Assembly: GCF_026167665.1 (NCBI RefSeq)
Contig: NZ_CP098740.1
Span: 1,364,001-1,428,000, forward strand
Length of the DNA stretch: 64,000 bases
DNA from: Streptomyces drozdowiczii
GTDB taxonomy: Bacteria; Actinomycetota; Actinomycetes; Streptomycetales; Streptomycetaceae
Reading direction: 5' to 3'
The notes under the pieces are model-generated. The model was not told the origin of the DNA, did no database searches, and was given only the letters and a program-made list of their open reading frames with translations. Below are positions 1 to 7,708 of this stretch, piece after piece. Position 1 is the stretch's first letter; each line of letters starts with the position of its first letter. The position numbers were made by a program, and so were the translations under genes.

Positions 1-956
1 ACCACCAGCGGGATCCGCAGCGAGGGTTCGTACATGAACCGCTTGTCGAACCAGCCGTGTTCGCCCAGGTAGAAGCCGTGGTCGGAGGTGTACGCGACCG
101 CCGTGGTCCGGTCCAGGCCGGTGAGGTCGAGGTAGTGGAGGACCCGGCCGACGTTCTCGTCCAGGGCCGCGACGACCCGTAGGTACTCCTTGATGTAGCG
201 CTGGTAGCGCCACTCGCGTTCCGCGCGCTCGTCCAGACCGTCGGGGACGGGTGCCTTGAGGTCCTGCGGGAGCAGGTCGCGCATCCGCATCTCCGCCTCG
301 GCGGCGGCGCTCGCCCGGTGGCTGTAGTCGTCGTGGAGCGTGCGGGGCGCCGGGATGTCCACGTCCTCGTACAGGTGCCGGTGGCGTTCGGCGGGTTCGA
401 AGGCGCGGTGCGGGGCCTTGTGCTGGATGAACAGCGCGAAGGGCTTGTCGCGGTCCCGGCGGTCGAGCCAGTTGAGCGCGAGGTCGGTGATGAGGTCGGT
501 GACGTAACCGGTGTGCTGCCGCTCCCCGTCGCGGGTGACGAACGTCGGGTCGTGGTAGACGCCGTGTTCCGGCAGCACCTCCCAGTGGTCGAAGCCGACC
601 GGGTCGGAGCAGCCGCCGTGGCCGAGGTGCCATTTGCCGATGATCGCGGTCCGGTAGCCCGCCTCCTGGAGCATGCGCGGGAAGGAGGGCTGGGTGGCGT
701 CGAACTTCTGGCCGTCCTGTTCGAGCGTCGTCATGCCGTTGACGTGGCTGTAGGTGCCGGTCAGCAGGGACGCGCGGGCGGGCGAGCAGATCGAGTTGGT
801 GCAGAAGGCGTTGTCGAAGCGCATGCCCTCGGCGGCCAGCCGGTCGACGGCGGGCGTCCGGTTGATGACACTGCCGTAGGCGCCGATCGCGGGCACGGCG
901 TGGTCGTCGGTCATGAAGAACACGAGGCTGGGGCGCTCGGTGCCGGTGGTACTCAT
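1..956 (-). CDS. Sulfatase, C-terminus beyond the left edge
   Basis: This is a type I sulfatase that hydrolyses sulfate esters; only its N-terminal 318 or so residues are in the window. The metal-binding start (FFMTDDHA, about residues 13-20) and the sulfatase signature CSPAR with C57, the cysteine that becomes formylglycine, are visible. GKWHLGH and a later SDHGFYLGEHGWF segment also fit the family. The ATG overlaps the stop of the upstream FN3-like gene by an ATGA, so it is the last visible gene of the sugar importer operon. No signal peptide is seen, which suggests a cytoplasmic enzyme acting on an imported sulfated compound; the substrate (sugar sulfate or other) is not determined. Confidence 0.9.
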   Translation of the reverse strand, partial: MSTTGTERPSLVFFMTDDHAVPAIGAYGSVINRTPAVDRLAAEGMRFDNAFCTNSICSPARASLLTGTYSHVNGMTTLEQDGQKFDATQPSFPRMLQEAGYRTAIIGKWHLGHGGCSDPVGFDHWEVLPEHGVYHDPTFVTRDGERQHTGYVTDLITDLALNWLDRRDRDKPFALFIQHKAPHRAFEPAERHRHLYEDVDIPAPRTLHDDYSHRASAAAEAEMRMRDLLPQDLKAPVPDGLDERAEREWRYQRYIKEYLRVVAALDENVGRVLHYLDLTGLDRTTAVAYTSDHGFYLGEHGWFDKRFMYEPSLRIPLV

Positions 957-1666
957 GGCCCGGGGTCCTCCTTGGCTGGTGCGGGGTGCGGACGGGTCCG
1001 GTCCGGGGCGAGCCGCAGGGTGCGGCTGCCCGGCATGGGCAGGTCGAGCGTGGTGCGTACGAGACCGTCCGGGCCGGTGTGCGCGAGGGCTTCGGGGCCG
1101 GTGTCACCGGCGGGGCGCAGCCGGTAGCGGGCGCCGGGTTCGAGCCCGGCGACCTCCACGGTGACGCGGCGGCCCAGCGCCGGTACCGGTATCGCGCAGG
1201 GCCGGTCGGCGGCGGCGTTGACCACGCGCACCTCGACCGTGCCGTCGCGCGCGGTGGCCGTCGCGGTCACCAGGGCGCGGGCTCCGTCGCCGGTGAGGTG
1301 CGCGGGGCGGTGCGGGGCGCCGGCGTCGATCCGGACGCGGACGCCGGCGGGTGCGCTGGCCGGGGCGAGCGCGCAGCCGCGCACGGGGCCGGGCAGCGGC
1401 GGCCGGGGGCCGTCGGGCGTCCTGGGCGCGATCCGGTACCAGTAGCCGCGGCCGGGCTCGGCGCGCGTGTCCGCGTACGGCGGGAGGACCGGGCCGGTGT
1501 GCAGGGGCGCGTACGGTCCCTCGTAGTGATCGGAACGGTGTACGACGTAACCGGCCGTCCCCGGCGCCGGCACCCAGTCGAGCAGCACATGGCCGATGCC
1601 GTCCGTGGAGCGCAGTGCCGTGCGGTGCCGGGGCCGTACGCCCGCGAGGCCGGGGCGCCCGTTCAC
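953..1666 (-). CDS. Fibronectin type III-like protein in sugar importer operon
   Basis: This encodes about 237 residues with an FN3-like N-terminal half (DWVPAPGTAGYVVHRS, then YWYRIAPRTPDG) and a second beta-rich half ending in a Pro-rich tail. The frame stays open further upstream, but that part lies on top of the permease gene, so I place the start at a GTG whose bases overlap the permease stop (GTGA). No signal peptide, membrane segment or catalytic motif is recognised. It resembles the C-terminal FN3 part of some glycosidases without the catalytic domain. Position between importer and sulfatase suggests a role in handling the imported glycan. This is inference. Confidence 0.65.
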   Translation of the reverse strand: MNGRPGLAGVRPRHRTALRSTDGIGHVLLDWVPAPGTAGYVVHRSDHYEGPYAPLHTGPVLPPYADTRAEPGRGYWYRIAPRTPDGPRPPLPGPVRGCALAPASAPAGVRVRIDAGAPHRPAHLTGDGARALVTATATARDGTVEVRVVNAAADRPCAIPVPALGRRVTVEVAGLEPGARYRLRPAGDTGPEALAHTGPDGLVRTTLDLPMPGSRTLRLAPDRTRPHPAPAKEDPGP

Positions 1667-2547
1667 TTCAGGCCGGAGGTCGCGATGCCCTGGGTGAAGT
1701 GCCGCTGGAGGGCGATGAAGACGGCGACGACCGGGAGCACCACGAGCAGGGCGCCGGCCATCAGCACACCGTTGGACCCGGCGGCCTTGGTGGGGTCGGT
1801 GGCGAAGGTGGCGAGGGCGACGGGCAGGGTGTACTTGTCGGGGTCGTTGGTCGCGACGAGCGGCCACAGGAAGTTGTTCCAGGAGCCGAGGAACACGAAG
1901 ATCGTCAGCGTGGCGAGGGCCGGTTTGACCAGCGGGATCACGATGCGCCAGAAGATGTACCACTCGCCGGCGCCGTCGATGCGGGCCGCTTCGAGGAGTT
2001 CGTCGGGGATCGCCGCCATGAACTGCCGCATCAGGAAGACCCCGAACGCGCCGGCCGCGAAGGGCAGGATGAGCCCCGCGTAGCTGTCGAGCAGCCCCAT
2101 CTTGCTCATCATCACGAACTGGGGCAGCAGCATCAGGTTCCCCGGCACCATCAGGGCGCCCAGCACGATCGCGAGCACGCCCCGCTTGCCGAAGAAGTTC
2201 AGCTTGGCGAGCGCGTACCCCAGCATCGAGCAGAACACCAGGTTGCAGAGGGTGACGACGACGGCGACCACCGCGGAGTTGAGGAAGTTCCGCGCGATGT
2301 CCATCAGGTCGAGCAGTTCGCGGAAGTTCGCGAGGGTCCACTCGGTGGGAATCCAGACCGGCGGGCTGGCGCCCAGGTCCTGCGGGGTCTTGAAGGCGGA
2401 CACCGCCATCCACAGGAAGGGCGCGGCCATCACGATCAGGCCCAGGGTGAGCAGCGTGTACGTGAGGGCCGAGGTGCCCGGCCTGCGCGAGGTGGCGGTG
2501 CGCCGCCTGCCCGGTGCGCTCTTGGTGGGGAGATCGGTGGCGCTCAT
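1663..2547 (-). CDS. Carbohydrate ABC transporter permease, MalG type
   Basis: This is the inner-membrane permease of a CUT1-type sugar importer, 294 residues with about six hydrophobic segments after a basic N-terminus. The cytoplasmic EAA loop that contacts the ATPase is visible as EAARIDGAGEWYIFWRI followed by PLVKPAL. Its ATG shares a base with the stop of the MalF-type permease upstream, and its stop overlaps the GTG of the FN3-like gene, so the genes are translationally coupled. No dedicated ATP-binding subunit is present nearby. In streptomycetes such importers commonly use a shared MsiK ATPase encoded elsewhere; that is established for the group, not shown here. Confidence 0.92.
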   Translation of the reverse strand: MSATDLPTKSAPGRRRTATSRRPGTSALTYTLLTLGLIVMAAPFLWMAVSAFKTPQDLGASPPVWIPTEWTLANFRELLDLMDIARNFLNSAVVAVVVTLCNLVFCSMLGYALAKLNFFGKRGVLAIVLGALMVPGNLMLLPQFVMMSKMGLLDSYAGLILPFAAGAFGVFLMRQFMAAIPDELLEAARIDGAGEWYIFWRIVIPLVKPALATLTIFVFLGSWNNFLWPLVATNDPDKYTLPVALATFATDPTKAAGSNGVLMAGALLVVLPVVAVFIALQRHFTQGIATSGLK

Positions 2548-3533
2548 CAGGTCTTGTCCTTCAGCAGGCGGAACTGGAGCAGCGTGACGGCCAGGACGAT
2601 CGTGAAGAGGACGTAGGCCATGGCGCTCGCGGAGCCCATGTGGAAGAAGCTGAACCCTTCCTTGTACATGTGCAGTGACACGGTGAGGGTGCTGTCGTCG
2701 GGTCCGCCGTCGGTCATCACGAAGGGTTCCTCGAAGACGTTGAGGAAGCCGATGGTGGTCATCACCGCGACGTACAGCATGGTGGGCCGCAGCAGGGGGA
2801 CCGTGATCCGGCGGAACTCCTGGAAGGCGCCGGCGCCGTCCAGCTTGGCGGCCTCGCGGACCTCGACCGGGATGGCCTGGAGGCCGGCGAGGAAGAGGAC
2901 CATCGCGGTGCCCATGTTGCGCCAGACGGCCATGACGATCAGGGACGGCATGGCGAGTGCCTTGGAGGCGAGGAAGTCCGGCGTGGAGAAGCCGAGCTGC
3001 GCGCCGAGCCCGGCGATCAGGCCCTCCGAGGGGTCGAGCACGAACCGCCAGATGACCGCCACCGCGACGATGGCGGTGACCACGGGGACGTAGAAGCCGA
3101 CCCGGAAGAAGGTCCGGAGGCGGTCGATGCCGGAGTTGAGGAGCACGGCCGCGATCAGTCCGCTGCCGATGGTGAGCGGGACGCCCAGCACCACGAAGTA
3201 GCAGGTGTTGAAGAGCGCCTTCAGGAACGTCGGGTCGTCGAACAGCGCGGTGTAGTTGTCGAGACCGACGAAGTTCGCGTCGAGCGGGTGGGTGACGTTG
3301 CGCAGGCCGAAGTCGGTGAAGCTCATGAGGAGCGTCGCGACGATCGGGAACGCCATGAAGGTCAGGAAGAGGACCAGGAACGGCGTCGAGTACAGCCAGC
3401 CGGCGAGGTTCTGCCGGGAGAGCCGGTCGGGGCGGAGCGCCTGGCCCGCCGGGTCCTGCTGTCCGGAAGGGCCGCCGGCCTGGGCCGGGGCGCGGTCCAG
3501 GCCGGCCCCGGCCCGGGTGGCGGCGGTCTTCAC
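2547..3533 (-). CDS. Carbohydrate ABC transporter permease, MalF type
   Basis: This is the second permease of the CUT1 importer, 328 residues. An N-terminal, Pro/Gly-rich cytoplasmic stretch precedes the first membrane segment (LYSTPFLVLFLTFMAFPIV), and the EAA loop reads EAAKLDGAGAFQEFRRITVP. The reading frame is open well upstream, but that part is antisense noise over the binding-protein gene. The GTG at 3533 overlaps the binding-protein stop (GTGA) and gives the usual length for the family. It should form a heterodimer with the MalG-type partner and receive substrate from the lipoprotein encoded upstream. Confidence 0.9.
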   Translation of the reverse strand: MKTAATRAGAGLDRAPAQAGGPSGQQDPAGQALRPDRLSRQNLAGWLYSTPFLVLFLTFMAFPIVATLLMSFTDFGLRNVTHPLDANFVGLDNYTALFDDPTFLKALFNTCYFVVLGVPLTIGSGLIAAVLLNSGIDRLRTFFRVGFYVPVVTAIVAVAVIWRFVLDPSEGLIAGLGAQLGFSTPDFLASKALAMPSLIVMAVWRNMGTAMVLFLAGLQAIPVEVREAAKLDGAGAFQEFRRITVPLLRPTMLYVAVMTTIGFLNVFEEPFVMTDGGPDDSTLTVSLHMYKEGFSFFHMGSASAMAYVLFTIVLAVTLLQFRLLKDKT

Positions 3534-4786
3534 TTGGAGATCAGCCCCTCCGTGACGGTCTGGAGCTTCTTGGCCTCGGTGGCCGGGTCGCCGCCCTGCG
3601 CGACCTTCCCCAGGGTGGCCTCGATGGCGGCGGCGATCTCGTTCCACTTCTCCAGGGCCGGGACCTCCCGGCCGGTGTCCAGGGCCTTGCGGAAGACCTT
3701 CAGGCTGTCGGCCTCGGCGCTGTCCTTGATCTCCGGGAGGTCGTAGGCGGCCTTGTTCGCGGGCAGCGACTTGGTCGCGCCGTACCAGGCGGCCTGGGTC
3801 TCGGGGGTGGTCAGGTACTGGGTGAACTTCTCGGCGGCGGCCTTGTGCTCGCTGTCCTTGAAGGTCACGAGCGAGGCGCCGCCGACCCAGGAGACGGAGC
3901 CCTTCGGACCGGCCGGCAGCGGGGCCGTCTTCCACTTGCCCTTGAGCTGCGGCTGCTGCTCGTTGAGGTTCTGGACCATCCAGGGACCGGACATGAACAT
4001 CGGCTCGTCGCCCTTGGCGAAGGTCTTGCCGACGTCGGAGCCGGGCACGAAGTTCTTCTTGGCCAGGCCGTCCTTGAAGTAGTTGCCCCACGTCTCGAAC
4101 GCCTTCACGGCCTCCGGGGAGCCGAGCGCGGACTTGCCGTCCTCGCCGACGATGCTGCCGCCCTCGGAGTACAGGAACTGCACCCAGCTCTGCCAGGCCC
4201 CGGTGTTGCTGGGCTGCAGAGCGGTGCCCCACTGCGAGCCCGCCTTCTGGTACGCCTCCGCGAGCTTGTGGTGGTCGTCCCAGGTGACGGGCGCCTTGTC
4301 GTCGCCGGCCTTCTTCGCGAGGTCGGTGCGGTAGTAGAGGCCGCGTACGTCGGCGTACCACGGGACGCCGTAGGCGGTGCCGTCCACCACGTTGCTGTTC
4401 CAGGTGGCGGGGAAGAAGTCGGACTTCTTGAAGGTCTTGATGTCCACCGGCTCCAGCACGTCGAGCGCGATGTACTGCCCCATCATCGTGGAGCCCATCT
4501 GCGCCATGTCGGGGAGCTTCCCGGCGGCCGCGGCGGCGGTCATCTTCTGGCCGACGACGTCCCAGCCGATCGGGGTCACCTTGACGGTGATGTTCGGGTT
4601 GTCCTTCTCGAAGTCCTTGGCGACCGTGGCGAGCCGCTTGGCCTCCTCGCCCATGCCCCAGACGGTCAGGGTCTGCTTGGCGTCGGCGGACTGCTGCGCA
4701 CCGCCGCCACCGCCGCAGGCGGTGAGCGACAGCGCGGCGACCACTGCGACGGAGATACCTATGACGGTCTTGGCGGGGCGTGCCAT
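3530..4786 (-). CDS. Extracellular solute-binding lipoprotein (family 1)
   Basis: This is the 418-residue substrate-binding lipoprotein of the sugar importer. The N-terminus is a lipoprotein signal peptide with lipobox LTAC (C24) followed by a Gly-rich linker. The mature part has the family 1 fold, with features such as PMFMSGPWMVQNL near the hinge and a late TPETQAAWYGATKSLP region. The ATG has a strong AGGAGG-like ribosome site just upstream. It is the first gene of the operon, preceded by a perfect inverted repeat that is a good LacI-family operator candidate. The sugar bound cannot be told from sequence; the downstream sulfatase hints at a sulfated glycan. Confidence 0.93.
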   Translation of the reverse strand: MARPAKTVIGISVAVVAALSLTACGGGGGAQQSADAKQTLTVWGMGEEAKRLATVAKDFEKDNPNITVKVTPIGWDVVGQKMTAAAAAGKLPDMAQMGSTMMGQYIALDVLEPVDIKTFKKSDFFPATWNSNVVDGTAYGVPWYADVRGLYYRTDLAKKAGDDKAPVTWDDHHKLAEAYQKAGSQWGTALQPSNTGAWQSWVQFLYSEGGSIVGEDGKSALGSPEAVKAFETWGNYFKDGLAKKNFVPGSDVGKTFAKGDEPMFMSGPWMVQNLNEQQPQLKGKWKTAPLPAGPKGSVSWVGGASLVTFKDSEHKAAAEKFTQYLTTPETQAAWYGATKSLPANKAAYDLPEIKDSAEADSLKVFRKALDTGREVPALEKWNEIAAAIEATLGKVAQGGDPATEAKKLQTVTEGLISK

Positions 4787-4805
4787 GGAGCTCCTCCTCG
4801 AGCTG

Positions 4806-4832
4806 TGTATGCGCTATCTGAAAGCGCATACA
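4806..4832. promoter_or_regulatory. Putative LacI-family operator upstream of importer operon
   Basis: A perfect 10-bp inverted repeat, TGTATGCGCT (4806-4815) and AGCGCATACA (4823-4832), is separated by 7 bases and lies 20 bases ahead of the binding-protein ATG. Its right part, TGAAAGCGCATACA (4819-4832), has the look of a LacI-family half-palindrome (TGnAAGCGCnTnCA). It matches 12 of 14 bases of a site in front of the regulator gene at 6131-6144. Binding by the neighbouring LacI regulator is inferred. Confidence 0.7.
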
Positions 4833-5007
4833 GGACTCTGCAATACGGGTCAGGATCGCTCAAGAGGGATGGGGTAACGCTTGGATAACGTAAGGGGTGG
4901 CGGGGTTGACCAGGGTGTATGCGAGGGGGTTCACGCCGCGTGTACGCCAGGGGCGCGCGGGGCCCGCTTACGCCCCTGACCTGGGCCTACGGGCCCGCGC
5001 CCCGCCC

Positions 5008-6068
5008 TTACGCCGACGCGTCCGCCGGGCAGCCGCAGCTGCGGCGCAGCACCGCCGAGACGGGCAGGAGCCGCTCCTGCGGGGGTCTGTCGCGCTCCGA
5101 GAGCCGGGCCACCAGCAGTTCGACGGCCTCCACCCCAGCAGGCCCATGGGCTGCCGGACCGTCGTGAGCGTCGGCCGGACGAGCCGGCTGAGCGGGATGC
5201 CGTCGAAGCCGGTCACCGCGATGTCCCCGGGCACGTCGATGCCGCGCGCCTCCAGGGCGTGCAGCGCGCCCACGGCCATCTGGTCGTTGGCGAACACCAG
5301 GCCCTGGGGCCGGGGCCCCTCCCCCGCCGCCCCGAACAGCGTCTCCACCGCCTGGCGTCCGGCGGCCTGGGTGAGGTCGCCCCGCAGGTCGGGGGCCTGG
5401 GGCAGCGGGAGGCCGGCTTCGAGGTGGGCGGCCTGGTAGCCGAGGAACCGGGCCTCGCCGTCCGGGGAGTCCTCCGGCCCGCCGACGAACGCGAGCCGCC
5501 GCAGCCGGTGCGGGCCGAGCAGGTGCCTCGTGATCTGCAACTGCCCGTCGAAGTTGGCCACCTTCACGTGGTCGATGCCGTCGTACGGCTCCCCCGCCAG
5601 CAGCACGACCGGGACCCGCCGGGCCACCATCTCCAGGGTCTCGTCGGGCACCGCCTGGGCGAGGACGGCGAGCCCGTCCACCCGGCCCGCGACCTCGGTG
5701 AGCCGGGCGCCCGCGTCGTCGGCGTGCGAGGAGGCGATGAGCAGCGCGTAGCCGTGGCGCCGCGCGGCGCGCTCCATGCCCCTTATGACCTCGTCGGAGT
5801 AGAGGGTGACCTCGCCGGGGTCGGCGGCGGGCGCGCTGTCGGCCTCCGCGTCGTGGAAGTCCGGGTAGCACAGGCCGAGGACCCCGGTGGAGCGGCTGGC
5901 GAGGCCGCGGGCGCTGCCGCTGGGCACGTAGCCGAGTTCGCGTGCGCTGGCCAGCACGCGTTCGCGGGTCTCCCCGCGCACCGATTCGGGGCTGCGGTAC
6001 ACCCGCGACACCGTGGCGATGGAGACCCCCGCCCGCTCGGCAACGTCGTACACCGTCGGAGTACTCAT
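5008..6068 (-). CDS. LacI-family transcriptional regulator, frameshifted
   Basis: This is a sugar-responsive repressor of the LacI/GalR family. The helix-turn-helix lies at residues 3-23 (TVYDVAERAGVSIATVSRV), followed by the periplasmic-binding-protein-like domain, with VFANDQMAVGALHALEARG and DIAVTGFDGIPLSRL as landmarks. After RQPMGLLG the frame fails. The correct continuation, GVEAVELLVARLSERD through the usual SCGCP end, is in the next frame. Inserting one base at the CCCC run 5133-5136 restores a 353-residue protein of normal length. Without it the frame reads on to 4968 with a meaningless Arg-rich tail. It lies upstream of and in the same direction as the importer operon, which it probably represses. 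Real loss of function or a sequencing error are both possible. Confidence 0.85.
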
Positions 6069-6130
6069 CGCGCCGCGTCACCTCTTTTCCGCTGTGGTGG
6101 AGAGATGTTCCCACATGCGGGGCGGGTGCA

Positions 6131-6144
6131 TGGAAGCGCATTCA
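6131..6144. promoter_or_regulatory. Second LacI-type operator candidate upstream of the regulator
   Basis: TGGAAGCGCATTCA lies 63 bases upstream of the regulator ATG and matches the importer-operon site at 12 of 14 positions, sharing the AAGCGCAT core. This suggests autoregulation. An 8-bp hairpin (CGCCCGCC/GGCGGGCG, 6151-6171) lies next to it in the same divergent intergenic region. Confidence 0.55.
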
Positions 6145-6273
6145 CGGGTCCGCCCGCCGAGGTGGCGGGCGCCCAGAATTCGCCTGGCGTTCCCGGGCCG
6201 TCCTTCCGGGGGACGGCATTCCGTTCGGCCGGGGCCGAGAACGTCGGGCCGCCCGCCTCCTCACGACCTCAGG

Positions 6274-7683
6274 ATGGATTCCGTGACCGCACCACTCCCC
6301 CGCGCTCTCGCCCGCTTTCTCCTCGCCGCGCCGCTGCTGGCCGCCGGTGCGCTGACCGGTGTTCCGTCGGCGCACGCGGCCCCGGCCGACGATGTGCGCA
6401 TCAACGAGGTGGTGACCACCGGCGACGTGAACGACTCGGTCGAGCTGTACAACAAGGGCGGCTCGTCGGTCGACGTGTCGGGCTGGATCCTGAAGGACGA
6501 CGACAAGGACCACACGTACAAGATCCCCTCCGGGACGACGCTGGCGCCGGGCGGCTTCCGGGCGTTCGACGTCAGCGGCGCGTTCGGGCTGGGCTCGGCG
6601 GACCAGGCCCGGTTGTACCTGGCGGACGGCAAGACGCAGGTGGACGGCTTCTCCTGGAGCAGTCACTCGAACCCGTCGTGGTCGCGCTGCTCCGACGGAA
6701 CCGGCGCCTTCAAGCAGGCGGCGTCGGTGACACTGGGCGCCGCGAATGCCTGCGGTACGGGTGGGGGCTCGACGACCCCCGTGGCGTGGCCGGGCGGCAG
6801 CTCGGTGGCCACCGCGGACGGCTCGAATGTCTTCGGCGAAGACCTGAGCGGCCTCTACCGGGACGGCAGCGTGCTGTGGGCCGCGCAGAACAGCGGCAAG
6901 CTGTGGCGCCTGGTCCGTGACGGTTCGGGCGGCTGGAAGCCGGACACCGCGAACGGCTGGTCCTCGGGCAAGGCGCTGCGTTTCCCGGGCGGCTCCGGCA
7001 GCCCGGACAGTGAGGGCGTCACCGCGACGGGCGGCGCGATCTTCGTGGCGAGCGAGCGCAACGGGGACGCCTCGGGCACGAGCCGCCTTTCGGTGCTGCG
7101 GTACGACGTGAGCGGTTCGGGCTCGTCGCTGACGGCCGCCAAGGAGTGGAACCTCACCTCCGACCTTCCGGCGACGGGCTCCAACCTGGGTCTGGAAGCG
7201 GTGACTTGGGTCCCGGACGCGTCGCTGACCGGCGCCGGTCTGAAGGACGCGTCGACGGGCGCGGCGTACGACCCGTCCCACTACGGCGCCCACAGCGGCG
7301 GGGTGTTCTTCGTCGGCGTCGAGGGCACGGGCATGGTCTACGGATACGTCCTGGCCGACTCCGGCTCGTACACCCGGATCGCCTCCTTCAGCAGCGGCCT
7401 GTCCGGCGTGATGGAGCTCCAGTGGGAGCCCCAGGCGTCCCGCCTCTGGGCGGTCTGCGACGACACCTGCGACGGCCGCCACCAGACCCTCACGGTCAAC
7501 GCGGCGGGCACGTTCGCCGTGACCGGCACGTATAACCGCCCGTCCGGCATGGCCAATTACAACAACGAGGGCTTCGCGCTGGCGGGCGCGGACGAGTGCG
7601 TGTCGGGGTCGAAGCCGGTGTACTGGTCGGACGACGCGAACGACGGCGGGCACGCGCTGCGGAGGGGCAGCGTCAGCTGCTGA
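6274..7683 (+). CDS. Secreted lamin-tail-domain protein with propeller-like body
   Basis: This encodes a 469-residue exported protein. A Sec signal peptide (about residues 1-36, ending SAHA-APADD) precedes a lamin-tail domain at roughly 40-150, with RINEVVTTGDVNDSVELYN and GWILKDDDKDHTYKIP typical of the fold. The rest (about 160-469) is made of repeated short beta motifs (LWRLVRDG, LSVLRYDVSG, LGLEAVTWVP) resembling a beta-propeller or phytase-esterase-like body. I start at ATG 6274; a GTG at 6283 is an alternative that also leaves an intact signal peptide. It is monocistronic and converges on the AAC(3)-like gene. The ligand is unknown; lamin-tail domains in secreted bacterial proteins often accompany nucleases or phosphoesterases, but no catalytic motif is recognised here. 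Confidence 0.8.
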   Translation: MDSVTAPLPRALARFLLAAPLLAAGALTGVPSAHAAPADDVRINEVVTTGDVNDSVELYNKGGSSVDVSGWILKDDDKDHTYKIPSGTTLAPGGFRAFDVSGAFGLGSADQARLYLADGKTQVDGFSWSSHSNPSWSRCSDGTGAFKQAASVTLGAANACGTGGGSTTPVAWPGGSSVATADGSNVFGEDLSGLYRDGSVLWAAQNSGKLWRLVRDGSGGWKPDTANGWSSGKALRFPGGSGSPDSEGVTATGGAIFVASERNGDASGTSRLSVLRYDVSGSGSSLTAAKEWNLTSDLPATGSNLGLEAVTWVPDASLTGAGLKDASTGAAYDPSHYGAHSGGVFFVGVEGTGMVYGYVLADSGSYTRIASFSSGLSGVMELQWEPQASRLWAVCDDTCDGRHQTLTVNAAGTFAVTGTYNRPSGMANYNNEGFALAGADECVSGSKPVYWSDDANDGGHALRRGSVSC

Positions 7684-7708
7684 TAGCGGAGCGGGGCGCG
7701 GGGCGTCG

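Noticed and set aside
953..2413. A 486-residue reading of the FN3-like gene starting inside the permease gene
   Set aside because: The upstream part overlaps a real permease in another frame and is low-complexity; the coupled GTG at 1666 is a better start.
4968..6068. LacI regulator read in a single frame to 4968
   Set aside because: The last 60 or so residues are Arg/Ser noise; the true C-terminus (SCGCP end) is in the neighbouring frame.
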